Of a stretch of 64,000 nt of DNA, positions 8,821 through 17,848 are shown in pieces. The stretch lies in contig NZ_WIQK01000001.1 in NCBI RefSeq assembly GCF_015732155.1, positions 1,250,001 to 1,314,000 on the forward strand. Reading direction: 5' to 3'. Position numbers and translations under genes: made by a program. The notes beneath the pieces were generated by a model. That model searched no databases. It was not told the origin of the DNA and saw only the letters and a program-made list of their open reading frames with translations. The DNA comes from Pectinatus sottacetonis. GTDB lineage: Bacteria; Bacillota; Negativicutes; Selenomonadales; Selenomonadaceae. Each line of letters opens with the position of its first letter. The first letter of the stretch is position 1.

Positions 8821-9177
8821 TTATTTCGCTACTTTCCAAACTCCTGCCCTTTTGCATAACCTGCAAAAAGACCTGTTAATATCATTATAGTCAGCATTTA
8901 CTGCTGCTTTTCTTCCTACTAGTAATATACAAATATTTTCTTTTACATTTTGTTTGTTTTTTCTATATACTTCCCGTAAAATCCTTTTAATATGATTACG
9001 GGTAACCGCATTTCCTAATTTTTTTCCTGCCGCAAAGCCGATTTTATGATTAAACTTATTACTATATGCTATATGCATTACTATATAACGATCAGACAAT
9101 GACTTTGCATTCTTATAAATATGCTGAAATTCCTCGTTATACTGCATTATTATTTTTTTTGATAATTTCTGATTCAT
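8821..9177 (-). CDS. rnpA: ribonuclease P protein component
   Basis: A 118-residue RnpA, the protein subunit of the tRNA 5'-processing ribozyme. Family marks are KIGFAAGKKLGNAVTRNHIKRILREVYR, the basic RNA-binding helix, here with AAGKK where VSKK is usual. The ATG at 9177 is preferred over one at 9189 because GGAG sits 6 bases upstream of the former. It follows rpmH after a 119-base spacer that holds a strong GC-rich hairpin. Confidence 0.94.
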   Translation of the reverse strand: MNQKLSKKIIMQYNEEFQHIYKNAKSLSDRYIVMHIAYSNKFNHKIGFAAGKKLGNAVTRNHIKRILREVYRKNKQNVKENICILLVGRKAAVNADYNDINRSFCRLCKRAGVWKVAK

Positions 9178-9194
9178 ATAACTCCACATTTACT

Positions 9195-9236
9195 GGGGCT
9201 GACATTCCCCGTGGCTTTTGCCCGGGGATGTTCCCC
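9195..9236. repeat. GC-rich 16-bp hairpin between rpmH and rnpA
   Basis: GGGG (9195-9198) pairs with CCCC (9233-9236), ACAT (9202-9205) with ATGT (9228-9231), CCCCG (9207-9211) with CGGGG (9223-9227) and GGC (9213-9215) with GCC (9220-9222), closing a TTTT loop (AAAA in the minus-strand RNA). No T-tract follows. Its GC content is far above its surroundings. It probably acts as an RNA processing or stability element. Confidence 0.75.
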
Positions 9237-9296
9237 ACGCACGATTTTTTTCTAAGACTACACAGATCCTCAGGCAATCTATATTATACTTCGTGC

Positions 9297-9431
9297 TTAT
9301 GCAGATAAAGTTTTTCTGCCACGAGCGCGTCTTCTTTTTAAAACTAACCGTCCGCCCTTTGTTTTCATGCGTTCACGAAATCCATGAGTTTGTTTTTTCC
9401 AATGATTATTCGGTTGAAAAGTTCTTTTCAC
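9297..9431 (-). CDS. rpmH: 50S ribosomal protein L34
   Basis: A 44-residue L34 reading [18 protein letters not shown] and ending [10 protein letters not shown], with the usual KRTFQPN start and RRRARGRK tail. The start is GTG (9429-9431) behind TAAGGAGG. It is the first gene of the minus-strand operon leaving oriC and has a perfect consensus promoter. Confidence 0.97.
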   Translation of the reverse strand: MKRTFQPNNHWKKQTHGFRERMKTKGGRLVLKRRRARGRKTLSA

Positions 9432-9477
9432 AACTTACACCTCCTTATGTTAATAAAATGACAATTTGCTATATGAA

Positions 9478-9506
9478 ATTATAGACTACAAGGCTTATAG
9501 TGTCAA
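9478..9506 (-). promoter_or_regulatory. consensus promoter of rpmH
   Basis: On the minus strand TTGACA (9501-9506) and TATAAT (9478-9483) are separated by exactly 17 bases, a perfect sigma-70 consensus. The predicted transcript starts about 40 bases before the rpmH GTG. Confidence 0.88.
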
Positions 9507-9560
9507 CAATGCAAAATAATTATTGCTAACTTTATTAGCTTTTGATAATATGATATATAC

Positions 9561-9863
9561 ATATCCACATATTTATCCACATCTATTAATGTTTATCAAC
9601 ATAATTATCAACAGTCTGTTATATACTGATATTATAGCTTTTTTGATTATACATATTTTTTTATTTCCTATAATTAATAGCGATTTTTGTAAGTTTTAAA
9701 GTTATCAACAACTGTGTATAACTTTGTGGATAACTTTTTTTCTTATCATGCATATTAAAGAAATTTTTTATGCTATAACATTGTCCAGCAATATATTAAT
9801 CCCTCAATAAATCAAATATATTACTGTATCAGAAACTTTACCTGTATAGAGAGGATCTTTTTA
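9561..9863. other. oriC: oriC, dnaA-upstream part
   Basis: DnaA boxes are at 9573-9581 (TTATCCACA), 9593-9601, 9605-9613 and 9702-9710 (TTATCAACA), 9713-9721 and 9725-9733 (reverse strand), plus a one-mismatch site at 9561-9569. Very AT-rich stretches follow (9734-9790), a plausible unwinding element. A possible dnaA promoter with TGCTATAAC at 9771-9779 overlaps this part. Genes point away from this region on both sides, as expected for a replication origin. Confidence 0.9.
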
Positions 9864-11288
9864 ATGGAGAAGGCACAATTACATGCTACTTGGGAAGAAA
9901 TACTAAAAAAATTAGAAAATTCCCTGTCAAAAATGGTATGCGATACATGGCTTAAACCAATAAAACCAATTGCATTAACTACTACATCATTAGAATTGGG
10001 TACGCCTACAGATTTTTCTAAAGACTGGATAGAAAAACATTATATGCAACTTATTATTGATGCCAGCTATGAAGTAACAACAGCTAAATTGAATATAATT
10101 ATCACAAGTTTTCATCTACAAGATGATGCACCCGAAGAAGAAGAAACACAAATTCCCCTTATTTATCCTACAACCACTATAAATAACACACATACGGAAG
10201 AAACATTATCTATCAATAAGCTTGCAAAAACAAATGCTCCCTTACCAATAACGCCTGGTGATTCTTCTTCTTTAAATCCCAAATACACTTTTGAAACATT
10301 TGTAACAGGCAATTCCAATCGCTTTGCCCATGCCGCTGCTTTAGCTGTAGCAGAATCACCATCTAAGGTTTATAACCCTTTTTTTATGTATGGTGGTGTA
10401 GGCTTAGGTAAAACGCATTTAATGCATGCCATTGGTCATAAAATACTACAAAATAATCCTGATATGCGCGTTTTATACATATCAAGCGAAAAATTTACAA
10501 ATGAACTCATTAACTCTATTCGTGATGGTAAACCAGAGGCATTCAGACAAAAATATCGTAATATTGATGTGCTATTGGTAGACGACATTCAGTTTTTATC
10601 AAAAAAAGAACATACCCAGGAAGAATTCTTCCATACTTTCAATACACTGCATGATGCCAATAAGCAGATCATAATCTCAAGTGATCGCCATCCAAGAGAA
10701 ATACAAACTTTGGAAGATCGTCTTCGTTCGCGCTTCGAATGGGGTCTCATCACTGATATACAAGCACCAGATCTAGAAACACGTATAGCTATTTTAAGAA
10801 AAAAAGCTCTGCTGGAAAACTTAACCGTTCCTAATGATGTAATGGTATATATTGCCAGCCGTATCGATAATAATATACGTGAACTCGAGGGAGCATTAAC
10901 CCGTGTAATGGCATTTGCATCCCTCAATAAACAAATAATAACAAAACAACTTGCTGCAGAAGCATTAAAAAATGTATTTACAAATAATGAAAGCCGTACT
11001 GTAACACTTGAATTGGTACAAGAAATCGTTTCATCTTATTTTAAAATAGACATCTCTGAACTTGTCGCTAAAAAAAGAACCCGCAATCTTGCTTTTCCTC
11101 GTCAGATTGCTATGTACCTATGCCGTGAACTGACTGATGCTTCATTGCCAAGAATTGGCGAAATTTTCGGTGGTCGTGACCATACAACAGTTATTCATGC
11201 TTACGATAAAATAAGTACTAAAATAAAAACTGATAAGAAACTAGACAATACTATTAAAGAATTAACACACCATATTCAAAACATATAA
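9864..11288 (+). CDS. dnaA: chromosomal replication initiator DnaA
   Basis: A 474-residue DnaA. Domain I (1-80, [12 protein letters not shown]) is followed by a variable linker to about 138. The AAA+ domain has Walker A GGVGLGKT at 177-184 and Walker [10 protein letters not shown] at about 237-245, and the C-terminal DNA-binding domain carries the signature [12 protein letters not shown]. It binds the TTATCCACA-type boxes on both sides of its own gene and opens the origin. The start ATG follows AGAGGAT. Normal length and all motifs intact. Confidence 0.98.
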   Translation: MEKAQLHATWEEILKKLENSLSKMVCDTWLKPIKPIALTTTSLELGTPTDFSKDWIEKHYMQLIIDASYEVTTAKLNIIITSFHLQDDAPEEEETQIPLIYPTTTINNTHTEETLSINKLAKTNAPLPITPGDSSSLNPKYTFETFVTGNSNRFAHAAALAVAESPSKVYNPFFMYGGVGLGKTHLMHAIGHKILQNNPDMRVLYISSEKFTNELINSIRDGKPEAFRQKYRNIDVLLVDDIQFLSKKEHTQEEFFHTFNTLHDANKQIIISSDRHPREIQTLEDRLRSRFEWGLITDIQAPDLETRIAILRKKALLENLTVPNDVMVYIASRIDNNIRELEGALTRVMAFASLNKQIITKQLAAEALKNVFTNNESRTVTLELVQEIVSSYFKIDISELVAKKRTRNLAFPRQIAMYLCRELTDASLPRIGEIFGGRDHTTVIHAYDKISTKIKTDKKLDNTIKELTHHIQNI

Positions 11289-11291
11289 GAT

Positions 11292-11456
11292 TTATCCACA
11301 AAATGTGTATTTTAAATGTATAACCTGTAACTTTATTGTGGATAAATCTCGTATATCTAAAAATTTGTGAATTTGTGGATAAAAATTTTATAATTATCAA
11401 CAACTTATCAACAACAACAAACTTTATCCCTACTACACAAAATATAGTTATCAACA
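11292..11456. other. oriC, dnaA-dnaN intergenic part
   Basis: Six DnaA boxes lie between dnaA and dnaN: 11292-11300, 11337-11345, 11374-11382, 11394-11402, 11405-11413 and 11448-11456. With the upstream set this makes a bipartite origin, as in Bacillus subtilis. The remaining bases up to 11529 hold the dnaN ribosome site (AAGGAG) and no other feature. Confidence 0.85.
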
Positions 11457-11529
11457 TTTCCACAGCCCCTATTACTATTACTACTAACCTTATATATGTA
11501 TATAATAATAATAAATAAGGAGAAAAAAC

Positions 11530-12648
11530 ATGAAATTTATATGCCCCAAAAACGAACTTACAAAAGCCATACAAATAAATACAAAGGCAATATCAAATAA
11601 ACCACAAATGCCAATACTTTCAGGTATTTATATCCATGCAGAAAATAATACACTTAGTATAGAAACAACAGATTATGATATAGGAATAATCTGTAAAATA
11701 AATGCTGATATAGAAGAAGAAGGAACGATAGTTTTACCAGGCAGATATTTTTTCGACGTTATCAAAACTTTACCTGGAGATAATATCGAACTAACCTCAA
11801 ATAACGAACAAAACACAATAACAATAAAATCTAACACAGCAAAATTCAATTTATTAAGCATGTCTGCTATTGATTTTCCCAAAATAAAAAAATTAAAAAG
11901 CGAAAATACTTTTTCTCTCCGCAGTAACATACTCACAGATCTTATAAAAAAGACCTCCTTTTCCTGCTCAACAGAAATGATTCGACCAATATTCACCGGC
12001 TGCTTACTAGAAATAAATAATGCCATATTAGTAATGGCTGCAACTAATACTCATCGTTTAGCTGTAAAAAAAGAAATCATGGATGATAATAAATTTAACT
12101 TATCAACAAAATTAATAATTCCATCTAAAATATTAAATGATTTATCCTCACTACTAACATCAGATATCCCTATTGATGTAAAAATAACTTATTCTCACAA
12201 TCAAATAAGTTTTACTTATGATAATATATATATTGTATCTCGTTTAATAGAAGGACAATTTCCTGATTATAATAATGTTATTCCACCTGATTTTATAACA
12301 ACTGTCTCTATAAAAACTCGTGATCTGCAAAGTGCTATAGATCGTGTATCATTAATATCACGCTCTAATCAATACAATATAATCAATCTGGATTTTACAA
12401 CTGATAATTTATTATTATCATCAAATAATCCAGAAATAGGCAAAGCAGAAGAAAATATAACTATAAAACTCACTGGACAACCAATAAATATATCTTTTAA
12501 TGCTAAATATATTCTTGATGTCCTAAAATATATAGATTCCGAAAATATTTATTTTTCCTTTAATAATGAGACTTCTTCAGCTTTAATAAAACCGACTGAT
12601 GATGATATGTTTATTTACGTAGTAACTCCTGTACGTAGAACAAGATAA
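11530..12648 (+). CDS. dnaN: DNA polymerase III beta subunit (sliding clamp)
   Basis: A 372-residue clamp protein with three repeated clamp domains. It begins MKFICPKNELTKAIQ, contains FTGCLLEI near the second domain and the family-like EGQFPDYNNVIP, and ends DDMFIYVVTPVR. It rings DNA and tethers polymerase III. The gene is very A-rich, and its stop codon is inside a 16-bp hairpin. Confidence 0.97.
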   Translation: MKFICPKNELTKAIQINTKAISNKPQMPILSGIYIHAENNTLSIETTDYDIGIICKINADIEEEGTIVLPGRYFFDVIKTLPGDNIELTSNNEQNTITIKSNTAKFNLLSMSAIDFPKIKKLKSENTFSLRSNILTDLIKKTSFSCSTEMIRPIFTGCLLEINNAILVMAATNTHRLAVKKEIMDDNKFNLSTKLIIPSKILNDLSSLLTSDIPIDVKITYSHNQISFTYDNIYIVSRLIEGQFPDYNNVIPPDFITTVSIKTRDLQSAIDRVSLISRSNQYNIINLDFTTDNLLLSSNNPEIGKAEENITIKLTGQPINISFNAKYILDVLKYIDSENIYFSFNNETSSALIKPTDDDMFIYVVTPVRRTR

Positions 12649-12666
12649 AATATCTTGTTCTACGTA
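12632..12666 (+). repeat. 16-bp hairpin over the dnaN stop codon
   Basis: Bases 12632-12647 pair perfectly with 12651-12666 over a 3-base loop. The stem includes the last five codons and most of the TAA stop (12646-12648). There is no T-tract. It may protect the dnaN mRNA 3' end or slow termination. Confidence 0.7.
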
Positions 12667-12754
12667 ACTTTGACTAATAAATAAATTTTATGTTAAAATA
12701 TATTGTATTATATTTAGAATATTAATTTATATTAAAGAAACAGTTATTCATACA

Positions 12755-12788
12755 AAAGTGCTTTTTATAATAATATAAAAAGCACTTT
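12755..12788 (+). terminator. hairpin just upstream of recF
   Basis: AAAGTGCTTTTTATA (12755-12769) pairs with 12774-12788 over a 4-base loop, followed by TATTTATATT. It ends only 29 bases before the recF ATG, so it probably separates dnaN from recF transcription or attenuates read-through. Confidence 0.65.
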
Positions 12789-12817
12789 ATTTATATTATT
12801 AATACTAAGGAATTATA

Positions 12818-13927
12818 ATGAATATTCATGCAATTTTTTTAAAAAATTTTCGTAATTATAAAGACCTAAAAATTTTATTATCCCCTTCTTTAAATATTTT
12901 TACTGGTTGTAATGCTCAGGGAAAAACAAATATAATAGAATCAGTATACTATGCGGCTCTCGGTACATCATATCGAATAAAAAATGATAGTGACCTTATA
13001 AACTGGAAGGAAAATGAAGCTGTTATAAACATATTATTTTCGCGCTTAGATATTCAAAATAATATTAAATTTTATTTAAGTAAAATTAAACGGCGTAAAA
13101 TAATATTGAATGGTGAAAATATACGGCAAAAAGACCTTCCAGGTACTATTACTGTAGTTTTATTTTCACCAGAAGATTTACTTATAGTAAAAGGCGCACC
13201 TTCGCTGCGCCGCAGATTTTTGAATATAGAACTATCGCAAACTGATCCAGCTTATTATAGTAATTTAGTAAAATATAATAAAATAGTCATGCAGCGCAAT
13301 AACCTGTTAAAGAAAATTCGTGAGCGCCAACAAAAAGCATCTATGCTTGAAACATGGGATATTCAGCTTATTGATACAGCTTTTTTCATCTGGAAAAAGA
13401 GATTTTCTGCAGTACAAAAGCTAGCTGCTTTTGCCGCTGTGATGCAGCAGGAAATATCAAATAATACAGAGAAACTTACTATTAACTATAAAATCAGTGG
13501 CATAGATATAAGTCAGCTGGAAAAAGATAATTTAAAAAAAATATATCAGGAAAAATTAACAGAAAACAGGTTTTTAGATATAAAACGTGGTTCTACCGGG
13601 ATAGGTCCACATCATGATGATATAGATTTATTTATAAATGATATAGCTTTAAAAACATTTGGTTCACAGGGGCAGCAGCGTACAGCTGTTCTTGCTCTCA
13701 AACTTGCTGAACTAGAATATATAAAAGATTGTCTGGGACAATATCCTATATTGCTTTTAGATGATGTTATGAGTGAGCTTGATAGTATCCGCAGGGAAAA
13801 AATGGTCGAGTTTTTTCAAAATAGGAGTATACAAACTTTTATTACAGCTACTGATGCAGCTATGTTTGATAATATAAGCGATGCTTGTCTGTATAATGTT
13901 TCAAGGGGAAGGGTAGAAGAATTATAA
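12818..13927 (+). CDS. recF: DNA replication and repair protein RecF
   Basis: A 369-residue SMC-like ATPase that loads RecA at gaps. Walker A GCNAQGKT is at residues 30-37, the signature GSQGQQRT is at about 286-293, and Walker B LLLDDVMSELD is at about 309-319. Length and motifs are normal. Its stop codon touches the start of the next gene, so the two are translationally coupled. Confidence 0.96.
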   Translation: MNIHAIFLKNFRNYKDLKILLSPSLNIFTGCNAQGKTNIIESVYYAALGTSYRIKNDSDLINWKENEAVINILFSRLDIQNNIKFYLSKIKRRKIILNGENIRQKDLPGTITVVLFSPEDLLIVKGAPSLRRRFLNIELSQTDPAYYSNLVKYNKIVMQRNNLLKKIRERQQKASMLETWDIQLIDTAFFIWKKRFSAVQKLAAFAAVMQQEISNNTEKLTINYKISGIDISQLEKDNLKKIYQEKLTENRFLDIKRGSTGIGPHHDDIDLFINDIALKTFGSQGQQRTAVLALKLAELEYIKDCLGQYPILLLDDVMSELDSIRREKMVEFFQNRSIQTFITATDAAMFDNISDACLYNVSRGRVEEL

Positions 13928-14836
13928 ATGGTAAGAAGAAAAAAAAAATACAATGATTTCAAGACAGTTGGACAGATAATTCCCAGAGCTATAAAACATC
14001 TTTCTAATTCACCTGAATATAAATTCTATCTTATTAAATTTTATTGGGAAGATATAGTGGGAAAAGAAATAGCTGAACATGCCGTCCCTAAACATTTTGC
14101 TTTTGGTGTTCTTTATATAGGGACATCAAGTAGTGTATGGGCAAATAATCTCTTATATATGAAACTTGATATTATAAATAAAATTAATGATATTTTAAAA
14201 TATAGATTAATAAAAGATATAAAATTTACTTACGGAAAAATGGGAAATAACAAAAATATTCCGGTAAAAATAGAGGAAAGAAAAGATATAAAAAGAATAT
14301 TAGCTAATATGGTTTTATCAGAACAAGAAAAAATTGTAATAGAAAAAAAATGTAATAGTGTAAAAGATAAAGATTTAGCTGAAAAAATAAAGAAAGTATT
14401 ATCTATAAGCAAAAAAATATATAAAGTAAAAAAAATGAAAAAATGGCATAAGTGTAAAATGTGTGGTACTTTATGTCCAGAAAATGAAACTTACTGTAGT
14501 AACTGTAGGAGGAAAGTAAAAAATAATAGAGCAGCAAAAATTCGCAATATCTTAATGACAAAACCGTGGGCCAGGTATGGCGAAATAAAAAGCTATGTAG
14601 AGGACTGTACTCAAGAAATGGTAAATGATGCTCGTGCTAGTTTGGTGCAGCGAATGGCTATAAATTTAAGGATAAATTCTTATAATGACATACAGGCAAA
14701 AACTTTAGTAATGCTTTATAAAGCATTACCGCCTGAACAGATTAACGAAAAAATAGTAAAAAAAAATATAAATTATTTAAAATATGATCTTAAATTTGAT
14801 GAAATGAAAAAATTATCTGGAAAAAAAGGTGAATAA
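13928..14836 (+). CDS. DciA-like (DUF721) protein with zinc ribbon
   Basis: A 302-residue protein. The N-terminal 100 residues match the DUF721/DciA family, whose members load the replicative helicase in bacteria lacking DnaC or DnaI; conserved features seen are the W40 region (FYWEDIVGKEIAEHA) and VLYIGTSSSVWANNL. A zinc-ribbon follows with C176-x2-C179 and C190-x2-C193, then a basic and helical C-terminal tail. The start directly abuts recF. A ribbon-plus-tail extension of this size is longer than the minimal DciA domain. Helicase loading is family inference. Confidence 0.8.
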   Translation: MVRRKKKYNDFKTVGQIIPRAIKHLSNSPEYKFYLIKFYWEDIVGKEIAEHAVPKHFAFGVLYIGTSSSVWANNLLYMKLDIINKINDILKYRLIKDIKFTYGKMGNNKNIPVKIEERKDIKRILANMVLSEQEKIVIEKKCNSVKDKDLAEKIKKVLSISKKIYKVKKMKKWHKCKMCGTLCPENETYCSNCRRKVKNNRAAKIRNILMTKPWARYGEIKSYVEDCTQEMVNDARASLVQRMAINLRINSYNDIQAKTLVMLYKALPPEQINEKIVKKNINYLKYDLKFDEMKKLSGKKGE

Positions 14837-14838
14837 TA

Positions 14839-15084
14839 ATGTTTTTGCATATTGGCTGCAATATAACAATACCGTTGAAAAATATAATAGCCATTTATAA
14901 TATAAAGGATAAACAAGATGATGAATTTATTTTAGCAATGCGAGAAAAAAAGAAAATTGTAGATGTATCCAAAAGTCTGCCAAAGTCATGTATAGTGACT
15001 GTTGATAAAATTTATTTATCAGCTATATCAGTTATTACGTTGCAAAGTAGGGCGTGTGATAATTATTTAAATGGAGTTGTTTAA
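14839..15084 (+). CDS. remB: RemB-like (DUF370) regulatory protein
   Basis: An 81-residue protein of the extracellular matrix regulator RemB/DUF370 family: MFLHIGCNITIPLKNIIAIYN, then AMREKKKIVDVSKSLPKS. In Bacillus and relatives this gene sits next to recF and gyrB. Start 2 bases after the DciA stop; stop codon abuts the glycosyltransferase start. Symbol by position and family; no function is proven here. Confidence 0.8.
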   Translation: MFLHIGCNITIPLKNIIAIYNIKDKQDDEFILAMREKKKIVDVSKSLPKSCIVTVDKIYLSAISVITLQSRACDNYLNGVV

Positions 15085-16044
15085 ATGGAAAAAAGTAATG
15101 TTATTCATATTGCTTTGGGAGTAAATAATAAGTATTTCCCCTATGCTGGTGTTTTGATGACATCTATTTTATTAAATTCATTTAAAGAACATATAGTTTT
15201 TCATGTTGCTTTTAGTGAAAAACCATCAAAAATAAACAAAGAAAAAAAGGATAAGTTTAATCTTATATATAATAATGCTAATATCATAATATATGATTTA
15301 TCAGAACAAATAGATAAGTTGCCAAATTTGTCCATATATACTTCAAAGCGTTTTGATAAGTCTATACTGCTCAGAATATTACTGCCAGATGTTATTGATA
15401 AAGATATAAAAAAATTACTGTATCTTGATGCGGATATTTTATGTATCGGTAATATCAAAGAATTATGGCAAATTGATATAGAAAATTTTATATTAGGAGC
15501 TTGTCCTTATAAAAAAAAACATGGACCTGAACAGATTAAGCGCTTAGGATTAAATACAAATCTTTATTTTAATTCGGGTGTTCTTTTAATAAATATGGAA
15601 AAATGGCGGGTGAAAAATATAACAGATATAATAATAGATTGTTATAATAAATTTTATGAATTTTTTCTTTTACCGGACCAAGATGCAATAAATGTTGTTT
15701 TGCAAAATAACATTTATTGTCTTCCCTATAAATTTAATCGTATGACAGCACCAAATGACCCTACTCTGGATTTATGTGAGAAGGGAGATATATTAATTCA
15801 TTTTGTTAATGAGGCGAAACCATGGATTGATGGTAATACGATTAAATTTGATAAAATGTATAAACTTTATGTTTCCCAATCTCTATGGAATGATATTGAA
15901 TTCATTATACCTGATAGTGTCGAATTAATGATACTTGCTGGTAGAAATTATGAAGAAAAAAAAGATTATAAAAAGGCAACATATTACTATGGGACTACGG
16001 CACAAAAACTGATGAAATATTATTTAGATAGAGAAAAATTATAG
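15085..16044 (+). CDS. glycosyltransferase family 8
   Basis: A 319-residue GT8 enzyme. It starts IHIALGVNNKYFPYAGVLMTS and has the metal-binding DxD at D115-A-D117 in LLYLDADILCIGN. Further marks are YFNSGVLLINMEKW and DQDAINVVL. Relatives add galactose or glucose to LPS core or other glycans; the donor and acceptor are unknown. No signal peptide or membrane segment, so it should act on the cytoplasmic side. It begins right at the stop of the RemB-like gene, in the place where gyrB is usually found. Confidence 0.85.
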   Translation: MEKSNVIHIALGVNNKYFPYAGVLMTSILLNSFKEHIVFHVAFSEKPSKINKEKKDKFNLIYNNANIIIYDLSEQIDKLPNLSIYTSKRFDKSILLRILLPDVIDKDIKKLLYLDADILCIGNIKELWQIDIENFILGACPYKKKHGPEQIKRLGLNTNLYFNSGVLLINMEKWRVKNITDIIIDCYNKFYEFFLLPDQDAINVVLQNNIYCLPYKFNRMTAPNDPTLDLCEKGDILIHFVNEAKPWIDGNTIKFDKMYKLYVSQSLWNDIEFIIPDSVELMILAGRNYEEKKDYKKATYYYGTTAQKLMKYYLDREKL

Positions 16045-16127
16045 CTGTAATAAAAAAAAATCATAATAATTATTACTTATATTTACAAAGAAATTAATTT
16101 AAATTATTTTATGATTTTATTGAATTG

Positions 16128-16136
16128 TGGTATAAT
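16128..16136 (+). promoter_or_regulatory. extended -10 promoter of the PTS IIA gene
   Basis: TGGTATAAT, a perfect extended -10 element, lies 26 bases before the start codon at 16162. No clear -35 box. Confidence 0.65.
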
Positions 16137-16161
16137 AGAAAAAAAATAAGGCGGTGTGAAA

Positions 16162-16512
16162 ATGAAATACAAATTTGATGTTGTATCTATTGGAGAAAAT
16201 GTAGCAAATTTTCTCAGTACAAGCAAATGTATTACTATTATTGATGAAGGCTGTAGTGAAGGGTTGGCTGCAATGTCAGTAGTACACACTAAGGGAAAGC
16301 TTGAGTCTGATATTTCCATTGGAGATACCTTGGAATGGGGTTCGTCTAAATTTAAAATAGTGGAGATAGGTGCTAATGTTAATAAAAACTTAGCTGAATT
16401 GGGGCACTGCACTATAGTTTTCAATGGAAAAGTAAATCTACCTGGACAGATGGCAGTTGAGGGAGTTTATTTACCTCATTTCAGAACAGGTGAAGTTGTA
16501 AAGATTTACTGA
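16162..16512 (+). CDS. PTS glucitol/sorbitol-family IIA protein (orphan)
   Basis: A 116-residue protein matching the GutA/SrlB IIA family along its whole length. The phospho-accepting histidine appears to be H42 in MSVVHTKGKL, aligning with FIH of E. coli SrlB; also seen are NLAELGHCTIVFNG and the C-terminal GEVVKIY. The ATG at 16162 is chosen over GTG at 16156 because of the GGCGG site 7 bases upstream. No matching IIB or IIC gene is in this window, so it may be regulatory or serve a distant transporter. Confidence 0.85.
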   Translation: MKYKFDVVSIGENVANFLSTSKCITIIDEGCSEGLAAMSVVHTKGKLESDISIGDTLEWGSSKFKIVEIGANVNKNLAELGHCTIVFNGKVNLPGQMAVEGVYLPHFRTGEVVKIY

Positions 16513-16662
16513 TATTTTACGGATATTATGTCATTTTCTATTTTATTTTGCTGTTTTTAATAGCTAAATAAAGTAGTGTAAGTATAATTTTTCCGCTTTT
16601 ATTTTTTTTGTGAAAATTTCCAATATATAAATTGTTTAAATTTAAAGGATTGGGGTGTTTAA

Positions 16663-17832
16663 ATGAATATTCATGAGTATCAAGGTAAAGAAATTCTTCG
16701 TTCTTATGGCGTGTCAGTACCTGTAGGTAAACCTGTATTTTCTGCTGATGAAGCAGTAGAAGCAGCAAAGGAACTTGGACAGGATGTAGTAGTGGTAAAA
16801 GCACAGATTCATGCAGGAGGACGAGGTAAAGCTGGCGGCGTAAAAATTGCAAAATCTCTTGATGAAGTTGCAGGATACGCTAAAGATTTATTAGGTAAGA
16901 CTTTAGTAACAAAACAAACAGGGCCAGAAGGGAAAAAAGTAAATCGTCTTTTAATCGAAGCAGGTTGCAAAATCAAAAAAGAACTGTATTTAAGTTTTAC
17001 TATTGATCGTACTACAGCTCAAACAGTAATGATTGGTTCTGAAGCAGGTGGCATGGAAATTGAAGAAGTAGCTTCATCAACTCCAGAAAAAATAATTAAA
17101 GAGTATATAGATCCATTTATAGGGTTAGCACCATTTCAAGCACGGCGCATGGCATTTAAGCTTAATATTGAACCAGCATTAGTAAATAAAGCAGCTGCTT
17201 TAATGACTGGATTATATAAAGTATTTATTGACAAGGATTGTTCACTTGCCGAAATAAATCCGCTTGTATTGACGGAAGATCAGAATGTTATGGCTCTTGA
17301 TGTAAAATTAAATTTTGATGATAGTGCATTATTCCGTCATCCTGATATCAATGCATTGCGCGATGAATCGGAAGAAGATCCAAAGGAAAGAGAAGCTGCT
17401 GAATTAGGTCTTAATTATGTAAATCTTGGTGGAGACGTTGCTTGTATGGTAAATGGTGCGGGTCTTGCTATGGCAACAGTTGACATTATAAAACATTATG
17501 GTGGAGAACCAGCTAACTTCCTTGATGTTGGTGGTCAAGGCTCAGCTGAAGATGATGCTAAAGCCTTTAAAATAATGACAGAAGATGGACAAGCGAAGGG
17601 CATTTTCGTTAATATTTTTGGCGGAATTAATAAATGCGATATAATTGCAGAAGGAATAATAGAAGCTAATAAAATGCTTGATTTAAAACTTCCTATTGTG
17701 GTACGTCTTGATGGAACTAACGTAGAAGCTGGACGAAAAATACTTAAAGATGCTAATATTCCTAATGTTATTATGGTAGAATCAATGACTGAAGGGGCTA
17801 AAAAAGTTGTTGAACTTGTAAAAAATGCATAA
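16663..17832 (+). CDS. sucC: succinyl-CoA ligase (ADP-forming), beta subunit
   Basis: A 389-residue SucC with an N-terminal ATP-grasp domain ([17 protein letters not shown]..., [14 protein letters not shown] at about 47-60) and a C-terminal CoA-ligase domain with [15 protein letters not shown] and [12 protein letters not shown]. With SucD it interconverts succinyl-CoA and succinate; in Negativicutes this can serve the succinate-propionate route. 16 bases before sucD. Confidence 0.97.
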   Translation: MNIHEYQGKEILRSYGVSVPVGKPVFSADEAVEAAKELGQDVVVVKAQIHAGGRGKAGGVKIAKSLDEVAGYAKDLLGKTLVTKQTGPEGKKVNRLLIEAGCKIKKELYLSFTIDRTTAQTVMIGSEAGGMEIEEVASSTPEKIIKEYIDPFIGLAPFQARRMAFKLNIEPALVNKAAALMTGLYKVFIDKDCSLAEINPLVLTEDQNVMALDVKLNFDDSALFRHPDINALRDESEEDPKEREAAELGLNYVNLGGDVACMVNGAGLAMATVDIIKHYGGEPANFLDVGGQGSAEDDAKAFKIMTEDGQAKGIFVNIFGGINKCDIIAEGIIEANKMLDLKLPIVVRLDGTNVEAGRKILKDANIPNVIMVESMTEGAKKVVELVKNA

Positions 17833-17848
17833 CTAAGGGGGGTTTTTA

